Shown here piece after piece: positions 1 through 8,373 of a stretch of 64,000 nucleotides of DNA. This stretch comes from Acidobacteriaceae bacterium (GTDB lineage: Bacteria > Acidobacteriota > Terriglobia > Terriglobales > Acidobacteriaceae). Under the pieces are notes generated by a model. That model did no database searches. It saw nothing but the letters and a program-made list of their open reading frames with translations, and was not told the origin of the DNA. The translations under genes and the position numbers were made by a program. Each line of letters opens with the position of its first letter. The stretch's first letter is position 1. Where the stretch lies: the NCBI GenBank assembly GCA_028283625.1, contig JAPWKG010000007.1, forward strand, positions 186,001 through 250,000, read 5' to 3'.

Positions 1-1911
1 TCGCTGTGTCCGAAGTGCGTTCCGGAGATCCGCCAGCAGATTCTGGACGGCAAGCTCCCCCACGAAGTCCTTCTGAATGAGAAGGTTGGCGAAATCAAGG
101 CGCAGATCATCGAGCGCGACGGCCAGATCCTGATGGTGAAGGACTGCCCGGTTCACGGTCACTTCGAGGACGTCATGTCCATCGATCCGCCGATGATGAA
201 GCACCTGGAAGACGTCTTCCCGGGCCGCGACATCCGCGCCCACAACGACGAAAAGCTTCACAACCACGGCACCTCGACCGTGACGCACGGCCGTGGTTCG
301 GTTCTGACGATCGATCTCACCAACCGCTGCAACATGATGTGCGACCCCTGCTTCATGGACGCCAACCAGGTTGGCTTCGTTCACGAGCTGACGTGGGACG
401 AGATCAAGACCATGCTGGACAACGCGATCACCATCAAGCCGCGTCGCCAGATGTCGGTGCAGTTCTCGGGTGGTGAGCCCACGCTGTCGCCGTACTTCCT
501 CGACGCTGTCGCGTATGCCCGTAAGGTTGGTTACAACTCGGTGCAGGCAGCGACCAACGGCATCGAGTTCGCCAAGTCCAAGGAGTTTGCCAAGGCCGCT
601 GCAGAAGCCGGTCTGCGTTATGCCTACCTGCAGTTTGACGGTATCGGCAACGCTGCAAACTCGCACCGTAAGGTGGGTAACTCGTTTGATGTGAAGCTGC
701 AGGCGATCCATAACCTGCACGAGGCAGGCGTGGACATTGTTCCGGTGACCTGCATCATCAACGGTATCAACAACGAGCAGGTTGGCCGCATCATCGAGTT
801 CGCGCTCGACAACCCGAAGAAGATCAACTTCCTCTCGTTCCAGCCGGTTTCGTTCACGGGCCGCGACGAGGCGATCTCCGACGAGCGCCGTCATGCACAG
901 CGCTACACGCTCTCGCATCTCGCGCACGACGTTCGTTCGCAGACGGGTCTGGGCGAGTCCACGCGTGACTGGTTCCCGATCTCGTTCATGTCGACCTTCT
1001 CGGACTGGGCCGATCTGGTTCACGGACCGAACCACGAGTGGGGTCAGCTTTCCTGCGGTTGCCACCCGAACTGCGGTATCGGCATGGCGCTCATGATCGA
1101 TAAGGAAACCAAGGAAGCTGTGCCGGTTACGGCCTTCCTGAAGGCCGATCAGCTGGCCAAGGACATTGCCAAGGTCAACGACGCTGCTCGCGGCAAGTTC
1201 CTGACCATGGTTGGAGCTGGTCTGGCTCTGATCCGCAACTATGAGCCTTCGAAGGCTCCCACGCACTTCAGCATCTTCTCGCTGCTGGAGAAGTTCGATA
1301 AGTGCTTCGGCGCAACGGGCCGCAACTACGGTAAGGTTACGGGCGACCGTACCATGGCCGACATCGAGCAGCGCCGCGGTGACCGCTGGAACTTCCTGTT
1401 CATCGCAGGTATGTGGTTCCAGGATCTGTTCAACTACGACTTCCGCCGCACCGAGCAGTGCATCATCCCCTACGCTACGCAGGAAGGCGAAATCTCCTTC
1501 TGCGCGTACAACACGGGTATCGGCTGGCGCAACATCGTTGAGAAGATGCACATGACCTCCACGCTCACCAAGTGGTATGAAGAGCATGGCCGTCACGAGA
1601 TCTTCGCCGGCGGTAAGAAGGTCGGTCTCGAGCGTCAGGATAAGTACGACCTGAAGCTGAACGATGATCACGTGAACTCGGCTGCCAACGATACGTTCGA
1701 CAAGCTGGGCATTGCAAAGAATGCGCGCGAAGAAAAGATCCGTGCACGCGACGCGAAGCTCAAGCAGGATGCAGAGAACGCCCGTATGGCCAAGCTCTAT
1801 CGCAAGGAAATCCTGAAAGAGGCTGATACCCCTGGTTTCATCGCTCTGGGCGAGATCAAGGCTGCTCCGGCTGCGAAGGCAGAAGAGAACGACCTGGTTT
1901 CCGGCGACTAA
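1..1911 (+). CDS. Radical SAM protein, tetraether-synthase-like (MJ0619/Tes family), 5' partial
   Basis: The reading frame is open from base 1, so the start lies outside the window. The visible N-terminus begins with SLCPKC and is followed by KDCPVHG; these paired cysteine motifs are typical of the archaeal MJ0619 / tetraether synthase (Tes) family. The radical SAM cluster motif CX3CX2C (NRCNMMCDPC) is at bases 328-351, followed by a GGEPT motif for SAM binding. The C-terminal half has the IIPYATQEGEISFCAYNT block, which resembles the HYA-DG-FC-YN region of the family. Known family members couple lipid tails into membrane-spanning lipids. Acidobacteria make such lipids (iso-diabolic acid, branched GDGTs), so a role in membrane lipid cross-linking is a reasonable inference but is not proved by sequence. 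A terminator follows the stop, so it does not run into the MFS gene downstream. Confidence 0.8.
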   Translation, partial: SLCPKCVPEIRQQILDGKLPHEVLLNEKVGEIKAQIIERDGQILMVKDCPVHGHFEDVMSIDPPMMKHLEDVFPGRDIRAHNDEKLHNHGTSTVTHGRGSVLTIDLTNRCNMMCDPCFMDANQVGFVHELTWDEIKTMLDNAITIKPRRQMSVQFSGGEPTLSPYFLDAVAYARKVGYNSVQAATNGIEFAKSKEFAKAAAEAGLRYAYLQFDGIGNAANSHRKVGNSFDVKLQAIHNLHEAGVDIVPVTCIINGINNEQVGRIIEFALDNPKKINFLSFQPVSFTGRDEAISDERRHAQRYTLSHLAHDVRSQTGLGESTRDWFPISFMSTFSDWADLVHGPNHEWGQLSCGCHPNCGIGMALMIDKETKEAVPVTAFLKADQLAKDIAKVNDAARGKFLTMVGAGLALIRNYEPSKAPTHFSIFSLLEKFDKCFGATGRNYGKVTGDRTMADIEQRRGDRWNFLFIAGMWFQDLFNYDFRRTEQCIIPYATQEGEISFCAYNTGIGWRNIVEKMHMTSTLTKWYEEHGRHEIFAGGKKVGLERQDKYDLKLNDDHVNSAANDTFDKLGIAKNAREEKIRARDAKLKQDAENARMAKLYRKEILKEADTPGFIALGEIKAAPAAKAEENDLVSGD

Positions 1912-1952
1912 CTCTGCAGGGGGCGCATGCTCCCGGCACAGCAAGAAAACGC

Positions 1953-1980
1953 AAAGGCCACCCTTCGGGGTGGTCTTTGT
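1953..1980 (+). terminator. Rho-independent terminator after the radical SAM gene
   Basis: AAAGGCCACCC, a TTCG loop and GGGTGGTCTTT form a strong hairpin with a UUCG-type tetraloop, about 40 bases after the stop codon. Confidence 0.8.
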
Positions 1981-2123
1981 GCGTAGGTGCGACATAAGCT
2001 AGGGAGAGACTGTGCGCATAGGCCGCCGGGAGGCGGAAATTTTCAGGGTCGTCGTTGCTCTCGGCGCATCCAAAAGAAAAGTGCCCGTGGTCACCCTATC
2101 TCTCTATAAGGACTCCCTTTCGC

Positions 2124-3704
2124 GTGGAGCACGAAGAAAACTGGAAACCGAAAGCGAATCCCTGGCTGATTGCGGCCACGGTCGCCCTGGCTGCGTTCAT
2201 GGAGGTGCTGGACACCTCGATTGCGAACGTGGCGTTGCCGCATATTGCTGGAGATCTTGGTGCTAGCCAGGATCAGGGCACCTGGGTGTTGACCAGCTAT
2301 CTGGTCGCCAACGCCGTTGTGTTGCCTGCCGGTGCCTGGGCATCGAGCGTGATTGGCCGGCGTAACTTCTTTCTTGCCTGCATTACCGTGTTTACGGTGG
2401 CCAGCTTTCTGTGCGGCATCGCTCCTTCCTTGCCGATTCTGCTCCTGTCCCGTATCGTTCAGGGCGCGGGCGGCGGTGGTCTGCAGCCGATGGCGCAGGC
2501 GATTATGGCCGACAGCTTTGATGAGAAGCGCCGTGGGCAGGCCTTTGCGCTTTATGGGTTGGTGGCCGTGCTTGCACCCTCCATCGGGCCGACGCTCGGT
2601 GGCTGGATTACGGATAACTACTCCTGGCGCTGGATCTTCTACATCAATATTCCTGTAGGCCTGCTGGCGTTCGTGCTGGTTACGCGCCTGGTAGAGGATC
2701 CTCCGTGGATTAAGGCGGACCGCTCCAACTTCTTCCGTCTGGATTATGTGGGGTTAGCGTTCCTGTGCCTGGCCATGGGCGGCCTGCAGATCTTCCTGGA
2801 CAAGGGTGAGGAGAAGGACTGGTTCGGTTCGGACTTTATCCGCTTCTTCTTTGTCATGTTTGTCGTGGGAATGGTGGGGTTGGTCTGGCAGGAGTTCCGG
2901 ACGAAGAACCCGATCATGAACCTGCGGATGTTCAAGTACCGGAACTTTGCGATCTGCTGCTTCCTGATGATGCTGGTGGGTGGCGTTCTGAACGCGTCCA
3001 CGGTGCTGCAGCCGCAGTTCATGCAGTCTCTGCTGGGTTACACGGCGACGCGCGCTGGCGAAGCGCTTACAGGCGGTGGTATCGCGCTCATTATCGTGAT
3101 GCCTCTGGCTGGTTTTGCAGTGGGCAAGTACCCGGCGCGTAATCTGCTGATTCTCGGCTTTGCCTGCTTTGCGTTCAGCTTCTGGTACTCGTCCACGCAC
3201 CTGACGCTGGATATGAGCTTTGGTTACAACCAGTTCATGCGCGTGGTGCAGGTGATGCCGATTCCGTTTGCGTTTATCTCGATTACGAATGCGGCGTATA
3301 TCGGGCTGCCTCGCGAGGCGTCCAACCAGGTTTCGGGCATCATCAACTTTGCGCGTAACGTGGGCGGCTCAATCCTGATCTCGCTGACGAGCGCCGAGGT
3401 AACGCAGCGCAGTCTGCACCATCAGGCGCAGCTGCAGAATTACATGTCGACCGAGAGCTACGGGTATCAGCAGCGACTGCACGATATGCAGCTGTTCTTC
3501 AACACGCAAGCGGGTGCGGCCAACTCGGCTACCTTCGCCAAGGCCCAGATCTATCAGCAGCTGAACCAGCAGGCTTCCGTGCTGGGGTACATGGACGTGA
3601 ATCGCCTGTTGGCCTGGGTTTCGCTGGGCATGATTGCCTTTGCGTTTCTGCTGGCCAAGAATCGTCCGGGGCAGGGTGCTCCGGCAGGAGAAGCAGTGCA
3701 CTAG
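2124..3704 (+). CDS. DHA2-family MFS multidrug transporter (EmrB/QacA-like)
   Basis: Proton-driven drug export permease of the inner membrane with about 14 predicted membrane segments. The first helix carries FMEVLDTSIANVALPHIAG, the hallmark of the DHA2 family (D in helix 1), and GPTLGGWITDNYSWRWIFY is the family motif C region. The frame is open further upstream, but GTG at 2124 has an AAGGA ribosome binding site at 2108-2112 and gives the expected short cytoplasmic N-terminus before NPWLIAATV (526 residues). No EmrA-type adaptor lies next to it. It is a close paralogue of the MFS gene at 25042-26703, sharing long identical stretches around helices 1 and 5. Substrate cannot be read from the sequence. 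Confidence 0.9.
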   Translation: MEHEENWKPKANPWLIAATVALAAFMEVLDTSIANVALPHIAGDLGASQDQGTWVLTSYLVANAVVLPAGAWASSVIGRRNFFLACITVFTVASFLCGIAPSLPILLLSRIVQGAGGGGLQPMAQAIMADSFDEKRRGQAFALYGLVAVLAPSIGPTLGGWITDNYSWRWIFYINIPVGLLAFVLVTRLVEDPPWIKADRSNFFRLDYVGLAFLCLAMGGLQIFLDKGEEKDWFGSDFIRFFFVMFVVGMVGLVWQEFRTKNPIMNLRMFKYRNFAICCFLMMLVGGVLNASTVLQPQFMQSLLGYTATRAGEALTGGGIALIIVMPLAGFAVGKYPARNLLILGFACFAFSFWYSSTHLTLDMSFGYNQFMRVVQVMPIPFAFISITNAAYIGLPREASNQVSGIINFARNVGGSILISLTSAEVTQRSLHHQAQLQNYMSTESYGYQQRLHDMQLFFNTQAGAANSATFAKAQIYQQLNQQASVLGYMDVNRLLAWVSLGMIAFAFLLAKNRPGQGAPAGEAVH

Positions 3705-3725
3705 ACCGCGGTGGCTTCAAAATAG

Positions 3726-3760
3726 AAACGGCTGCTTCCTTTGGGAAGCAGCCGTTTTTT
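3726..3760. terminator. Strong terminator between convergent genes
   Basis: A 14-bp perfect stem (AAACGGCTGCTTCC with GGAAGCAGCCGTTT) and a short TTTG loop are followed by a T-tract. It ends the MFS transcript and could also serve the minus-strand redox operon whose last stop is at 3783. Confidence 0.9.
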
Positions 3761-3782
3761 CTTGAGAGCGAAGCGGGGTTGT

Positions 3783-4415
3783 TCAGGTGAGCGGCCAGTT
3801 GCGGCGGTCGATGTGGAAGACGTCGCGCGTGGTTGTATAACCACCGCCGCCGTGCATGCGGCCGATAAGGCGCAGCTTGGCGGGATCGATATGGAGCTTG
3901 CTGAGATCCTCGAAGGCGTCTGTGTGGACATGCGCGTATACGATCCGTCCGAGCAACAGAGTGCTGTTCCCACCGAAGTTCAGGGTTTGCACCAGCCGGC
4001 ATTCCAGCGAGACGGGAGAGTCTTCGAGGCGCGGAACCGAGACGGTCTTCGACGAGGTGAGCTTCAGGCCAGCCAGTTCAGCTTCATTCACCCCGCGCGG
4101 CGCATTGGTGGCGGTGATATTCATGGCTTCGGCGAGTTCTTCAGGCACCATGTGGACAACAAACTCGCCGGTGGCAAGGATGTTGGCGAGCGTATCTTTC
4201 TGGTCGCGGTCAGGCGCAACCGAGAAGCTGACCGCAACCAGCGGCGGATCCCCTGAGACGATGTTGAAGAAAGAGTAGGGAGCGAGGTTCAGCTCGCCCT
4301 GCCGATCCTGCGAGGTGATCCAGGCGATCGGGCGCGGCAGGATGACGGAGGCGAGCAGCTTGTAGCTTTCTCCGGGGCTCATGGCCGCTATGTCGAAATG
4401 GCTGAAGGTGTCCAT
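3783..4415 (-). CDS. Flavin reductase family protein (FMN-binding split barrel)
   Basis: A 210-residue protein of the DIM6/NTAB flavin-reductase-like family. The N-terminal KLLASVILPRPIAWITS and the NLAPYSFFN block are the FMN-binding signature of this fold. Family members bind FMN and reduce flavin with NAD(P)H or act as flavoproteins; the exact donor cannot be told. It is the last gene of a minus-strand cluster, 33 bases after the PepSY gene, which supports a shared flavin or redox role. No clear Shine-Dalgarno precedes the ATG, consistent with translation inside an operon mRNA. Confidence 0.88.
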   Translation of the reverse strand: MDTFSHFDIAAMSPGESYKLLASVILPRPIAWITSQDRQGELNLAPYSFFNIVSGDPPLVAVSFSVAPDRDQKDTLANILATGEFVVHMVPEELAEAMNITATNAPRGVNEAELAGLKLTSSKTVSVPRLEDSPVSLECRLVQTLNFGGNSTLLLGRIVYAHVHTDAFEDLSKLHIDPAKLRLIGRMHGGGGYTTTRDVFHIDRRNWPLT

Positions 4416-4448
4416 GTAGGAGCTGATGCTTTGACGCGCGCGCGGATG

Positions 4449-5036
4449 CTAGGGAACAAAGATCTTATAGAGCAGCAGTACGAAGGCGGCTCCGAAGAGG
4501 GCGAGCAGCAGGCCCGAGGTACGGCGTTTGTACACGAACCAGACCAGGATCAGGCCGGTGAGGGAGACCAGTATGAGCAGGATTGCCGAGGCGTCGATGA
4601 GCCAGCCCCAGACCGTGCCTGCATCGCGCCCTTTGTGCAGGTCGTTGAGGACGGCGACGAAGCCGGAGCGGACGACGGTGAGATCGTAACGTCCGGTGGT
4701 GCGGTCGATGAAGGCATCGGCGGTGTAGCCGGGGGCGCGGAACGAGACGCTGATCTGGGAGTCGTCGACGCGGAAGTCCGTGGCCGCGCCGGTAACGTGG
4801 TCGTGCGCGCGCAGGTATTCGACGATTCCGAGCCGGTCGGCGCCATCGCCGTGTGACGGCTGCAGCAACGCCGCGGTGAGCGTCCCGTGGGAGTCCAGCG
4901 TGCGCTGCTGGTCAGCAAACCATTGAGGATGGTTCAGCGTGAGGCCGGTGGCTGCGAAGAAGAGCACCACCGCAAAGCTCACCATGCTGAGGTAAACGTG
5001 AAGCCAGCGTGATGCGATGGCCGTAGCCTTTCGCAC
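4449..5036 (-). CDS. PepSY-type membrane protein
   Basis: Start chosen at GTG 5036: it has a GGGAG site 7 bases upstream and sits 25 bases after the preceding stop, whereas longer versions would overlap the ApbE-DUF2271 gene. The 195-residue product begins with a WLHVYLSMVSFAVVLFFAATG helix, typical of PepSY-associated membrane proteins. A periplasmic domain of about 100 residues follows, containing LNDLHKGRDAG, the usual PepSY_TM histidine motif. Two C-terminal helices end the protein. PepSY membrane proteins often carry electrons or bind haem or flavin-linked partners next to ApbE and DUF2271 genes. The place in this operon suggests it is the inner membrane component of such a system. Confidence 0.82.
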   Translation of the reverse strand: MRKATAIASRWLHVYLSMVSFAVVLFFAATGLTLNHPQWFADQQRTLDSHGTLTAALLQPSHGDGADRLGIVEYLRAHDHVTGAATDFRVDDSQISVSFRAPGYTADAFIDRTTGRYDLTVVRSGFVAVLNDLHKGRDAGTVWGWLIDASAILLILVSLTGLILVWFVYKRRTSGLLLALFGAAFVLLLYKIFVP

Positions 5037-5061
5037 ACGCTGGCTCCCTGGAGAAAGGCGT

Positions 5062-6621
5062 TTAGCGCTTCCGGTAGACAAGCGAGAGCGCTCCGAGTTC
5101 CTGGCCTGCCGGCGCGTTGAGCTGAGCCGGTTGTGTGCCGCCAAGATTCATCTCGCGACGCTCGATCTGGTAGCCGCCGTGCTCGCGCGAGACCTCGACG
5201 ACGAGGGTGTAGCTGCCGGGCTTCACAAACTTGCCCTGGTTGTCCTTGCCGTCCCACTTGAGGTTGTACTTGCCTGCGGGACGGGTGGCGGAGGAGATGG
5301 TCCGGGAGATGTCGGTGCCTTCGGCCAGATTGCGAATCTGGTCGTCGTGATACCACTGCTTGAGCTCAGGCAGCCAGCGCGGATTCTGGGTCCAGAGGGC
5401 AAGCGTGCGGACGGGGAAGTGGTCGCTATCCTCAACCCAGACGGCGACATAGGGCCGGCGGTAGCGTGCGTCGTCGATGTGCGGCAGCTCGAGCGCGAGG
5501 TCCAGCTCGTAGGCCGGATTCCAGGCGCCGGCCGCGCCGGTCTTTGCCGGGGTGGGGGCAGGCGTAAAGGCTGCGGGTTGCAGGTGCGCGGTCTCGTAGT
5601 GGCTCCAGCCGGGGCTGCGGAGCTCTGAGCCGTCCTGCAGCACGAGCAGATACTCCGCTCCGGGAATGCTGGCCGCAAGCTGCTGGCTCTGCTCGGGGCT
5701 GAGCACGGAGAAAGCGGTGGCCAGGGCTCCGGCGGTTTCGGCGTCCGGGGCAAGGACGGTGGAAGAGAGAACGTGGCCGGTGGGAGCCGCAGTGCGCGGG
5801 TCAAGGATGTGAGACGCTGCGAGCTGGCTCTCAGCCGCAGCAATCGAGCGGCGATAGGAGCCGCTGGTGGCTATGGCGTGGTCGCGGATCTGGAGAGTGG
5901 CCAGACTTGGAGCGTTCTCGGCATCTGCGAGCGGGTCGGCTACGGAGACACTCTGCGCCAGCGCGCCGCGCACGACGATGTCGCCACCGACGTTGAGCAT
6001 GATGCCTTCTGCACCCGCGGCCATGGCAGCCTCGGCTGCCTGCGCGGTGATGCGGCTCTTGGCGAAGGTGGCAAAGGCCAGAGGAACATCGCTGAGGCGG
6101 GTTGCGGTGCCGTTGGCGGCGTCGAGCTGCCAGTGGGGCTGCTGCATGGCCTCCACGGTTTGCTGTAGTTCGGTCTCGGTGGGACGGCGGCCTTCGCTGG
6201 CGGCACGCTGCCAGAGCTGGCGTGCTGCTTCAGAGCTGGGGTCGAGCGCACCGGAGCTACGCTCGCGCCAGCGATCAAACGCCGCGAGCAGCGAGAAGAG
6301 CTCGGGCGAGACCTTGACGGGCTCAAAGCGGGTGCGCTCCCAGCGGGAGAGCTCGCTCGCCGGACGCCAGGAACTCAGGCGGGCATCTTCGCGATCAAAA
6401 ACCGCCAGCGCCGCTTCTTCTGCGCGCTGTGCTTCGGCGAAGTTCGCAGCGCGCACGCGCACGTCCAGCGAGGTGCCGAGCACCTGTTCATGAGCGAAGT
6501 TCCAGGCCTTGGCCTGCGTCTGTGCTGCGGCCTGTGCGTAGACGGGCTGCTGTACCGCGGCCAGAGCCAGAGGAACGGCTGTGGCCGCGGCCATTTGCTT
6601 GTGGGTGAAGATGAAACGCAT
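5062..6621 (-). CDS. ApbE-like domain fused to DUF2271, exported
   Basis: Start at ATG 6621 shares one base with the stop of the EF-hand gene (TAATG), indicating translational coupling. A signal peptide of about 30 residues (cleavage near YAQA) is followed by an ApbE-type FMN transferase domain (about residues 35-330: GTSLDVRV, NVGGDIVVRG, IATSGSYRR, HILDPRT). A DUF2271 domain follows (about 375-510: YVAVWVEDSDHFPVRTLALW and KYNLKWDGKDNQGKFV). ApbE enzymes attach FMN covalently to secreted redox proteins. Two core motifs are degenerate here: the Mg-site motif reads TAGALAT with Gly (codon 5728-5730) where Asp is normal, and the usual GGIAKGYA is replaced by LAFATFAKSRIT. The domain may therefore be a divergent or inactive transferase. 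The fusion with DUF2271 is known in other bacteria. Confidence 0.88.
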   Translation of the reverse strand: MRFIFTHKQMAAATAVPLALAAVQQPVYAQAAAQTQAKAWNFAHEQVLGTSLDVRVRAANFAEAQRAEEAALAVFDREDARLSSWRPASELSRWERTRFEPVKVSPELFSLLAAFDRWRERSSGALDPSSEAARQLWQRAASEGRRPTETELQQTVEAMQQPHWQLDAANGTATRLSDVPLAFATFAKSRITAQAAEAAMAAGAEGIMLNVGGDIVVRGALAQSVSVADPLADAENAPSLATLQIRDHAIATSGSYRRSIAAAESQLAASHILDPRTAAPTGHVLSSTVLAPDAETAGALATAFSVLSPEQSQQLAASIPGAEYLLVLQDGSELRSPGWSHYETAHLQPAAFTPAPTPAKTGAAGAWNPAYELDLALELPHIDDARYRRPYVAVWVEDSDHFPVRTLALWTQNPRWLPELKQWYHDDQIRNLAEGTDISRTISSATRPAGKYNLKWDGKDNQGKFVKPGSYTLVVEVSREHGGYQIERREMNLGGTQPAQLNAPAGQELGALSLVYRKR

Positions 6622-7484
6622 TAGTGCTGACCCTCTCCGTTGGTGCCTTGCGGGCGCTGGGCTTCTCCGCCGGTCCGTCCACCGCCGGCAGGCATCTTGC
6701 TGTAGAAGACGATGATTTCTTCTTTGCTCAGGTAGCCATCGCCATCGGTGTCGATTTCGACAAACTGTGCCTGCATGCGCTCGGGCGCTTCGTCTTTGCT
6801 GATGCGGCCGTCGTGGTTGGTATCCCATTCATCCAGCATGTGCGCGGCGCGTTCGCTGGGCGACATCTGGTGCATGGGCATCTCGTCCGGCGTGAGGATG
6901 CCGTCGTGGTTGGCATCGAGCGTGAGCAGGGTTTGCGGCGCGGCGGCGATCTCGGCGTCAGAGAGGACACCGTCATGGTTGGTGTCGAGCGCGTTCAGCA
7001 GCGGGTCCATGCGGAAGAGGCCGCTGGCGTGGCCAGGCTCGGTGGGACGGCCGCCGGGCATGCCCTGGCGGCGCGCAAGCGCGCGAATCTCGTCCGGTGT
7101 GAGCTTACCGTCGTGGTTGGTGTCAGCACGGTCGAAAAGGTTTTGCATGCGAGCAGGAAGCTCGTCGCGTGTGAGCACGCCGTCCTTGTTCTGATCGAAG
7201 GCCATGAGCTGCGAGACGAGGTCGTCTGCGGAAGCACCGGCGTTCTGAGGACGTTGCGAAAGCTCATCGGCGGTCAGCTGACCGTCGCCGTTGCGGTCGA
7301 GCGTCAGCAGCGAGTGCGAAGCGGCCGCGATCTCTGCCGCGGATAGCTTGCCGTCACCGTCTGTATCGAGCGCCTTGAGCGCCAGACGGGGTCCGCCGCC
7401 CGGGCCCTGCGCTTTGCTCCCCGCCGCAAAGACCGCCAGAAGCGCGGCTGCTGCGAGCATCTTTCTGCTGTTGCTTGAATTCAC
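6621..7484 (-). CDS. Exported EF-hand protein with eight calcium-binding loops
   Basis: GTG start at 7484 with GGAG six bases upstream. After a signal peptide (cleaved near AAGSKAQ) the 287-residue protein is almost entirely EF-hand loops. Examples are DTDGDGKLSAAE, DRNGDGQLTADE, DQNKDGVLTRDE, DTNHDGKLTPDE, DTNHDGVLSDAE, DANHDGILTPDE, DTNHDGRISKDE and DTDGDGYLSKEE. All keep Asp at 1, 3 and 5, Gly at 6 and Glu (or Met/Ala variants) near 12. It is probably a periplasmic calcium-binding protein. It is the first gene of the redox operon and is translationally coupled to the ApbE-DUF2271 gene, so calcium binding may stabilise or regulate the redox partner; this is inference. Confidence 0.9.
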   Translation of the reverse strand: MNSSNSRKMLAAAALLAVFAAGSKAQGPGGGPRLALKALDTDGDGKLSAAEIAAASHSLLTLDRNGDGQLTADELSQRPQNAGASADDLVSQLMAFDQNKDGVLTRDELPARMQNLFDRADTNHDGKLTPDEIRALARRQGMPGGRPTEPGHASGLFRMDPLLNALDTNHDGVLSDAEIAAAPQTLLTLDANHDGILTPDEMPMHQMSPSERAAHMLDEWDTNHDGRISKDEAPERMQAQFVEIDTDGDGYLSKEEIIVFYSKMPAGGGRTGGEAQRPQGTNGEGQH

Positions 7485-7625
7485 TTGAGGCTCCGCCTAA
7501 CGATGATTCGGACAAAAGGTGTCCTGCTGTATGGTGCTACCGGTCTGCTATGCGTGATATCAGACTCTTTTCGTCCTATTTATACCTGTAGACGCTCTTC
7601 TCTCGCAAACGGACGCAGCCCGGCA

Positions 7626-7631
7626 TAAGAT
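7626..7631 (+). promoter_or_regulatory. Putative -10 element of a leaderless promoter
   Basis: TAAGAT ends 7 bases before the ATG at 7639, where no Shine-Dalgarno is present. Transcription would start at or next to the ATG. Confidence 0.45.
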
Positions 7632-7638
7632 TCTTCGC

Positions 7639-8262
7639 ATGTCCGCGAACCGTCTTGCAGCTGTGGATGCGTACATTGCCCGGTCGCCGGAGTTTGCGCG
7701 GCCGATTTTGATGCATCTGCGTGAGTTGGTGCACCGCAGCGTTCCCCAGGCGGAGGAGACGATCAAGTGGTCGATGCCGTTCTTTACCTGTAACGGCATT
7801 GTGGTGGCGAATATGGCGGCGTTCAAGGCGCATGCCTCCTTCGGCATTTGGAGCGAGGTGGACTCACCACTGCGCAAGGAAGGCGTGGAGGCGCGCGGGG
7901 GCGGCATGGGGAGTCTGGGAAAGCTGACCTTGCTTGAGGATCTGCCGCCGGACAAGGTACTGAGAGCTTTGCTGGCGGAAGCTGCGCGGAAGATTGAACG
8001 TGGAGAGCGTTCGACGAACTGGAAGCGTTCTGTGGCCGGCAAACGTGCGGAGCCGGAGGTGCCGGCGCTTTTGGCTGCCGCGCTGCGCCGGCATAAGACG
8101 GCCGGAGCGCAGTTTGCCGCGATGAGTCCAAGTGCGCGCCGGGAGTACTGCATCTGGATCGGCGAGGCCAAACGCGAAGAGACACAGCAGAAGCGGCTGG
8201 CGGAAGCCCTGGCTTGGATTGCCGAAGGCAAGGGGCGGAACTGGAAGTATGAGCGCCGGTAG
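7639..8262 (+). CDS. YdeI/OmpD-associated family protein (DUF1801 plus YdeI C-terminus)
   Basis: A 207-residue protein with an N-terminal DUF1801 domain (YIARSPEFARPILMHLRELV, then EETIKWSMPFF and the aromatic pocket FGIWSE). A C-terminal YdeI/OmdA helical part follows (LLAAALRRHKTAGAQFAAMSPSARREYCIWIGEAKREETQ split over the last 70 residues). The family resembles YdhG/frataxin-like folds and has no settled function; some members are linked to resistance to cationic peptides. No Shine-Dalgarno is seen before ATG 7639, and a TAAGAT element lies 7 bases upstream. The downstream mutY has its own promoter-like element, so this may be a single-gene unit. Confidence 0.85.
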   Translation: MSANRLAAVDAYIARSPEFARPILMHLRELVHRSVPQAEETIKWSMPFFTCNGIVVANMAAFKAHASFGIWSEVDSPLRKEGVEARGGGMGSLGKLTLLEDLPPDKVLRALLAEAARKIERGERSTNWKRSVAGKRAEPEVPALLAAALRRHKTAGAQFAAMSPSARREYCIWIGEAKREETQQKRLAEALAWIAEGKGRNWKYERR

Positions 8263-8361
8263 GTGTGGCTGCGACAGGCACTTGCTCCGGGAGAAGAGGT
8301 AACGGGCGGTTGGCTCTATCAGGAAGGAGTCGTGGAGCGGTCAAAGCAGATCGCTTCGCTC

Positions 8362-8367
8362 TACACT
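8362..8367 (+). promoter_or_regulatory. Putative -10 element before mutY
   Basis: TACACT ends 6 bases before ATG 8374. The purine stretch AGAAGG lies directly against the ATG, too close to act as a normal ribosome binding site. Confidence 0.4.
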
Positions 8368-8373
8368 AGAAGG

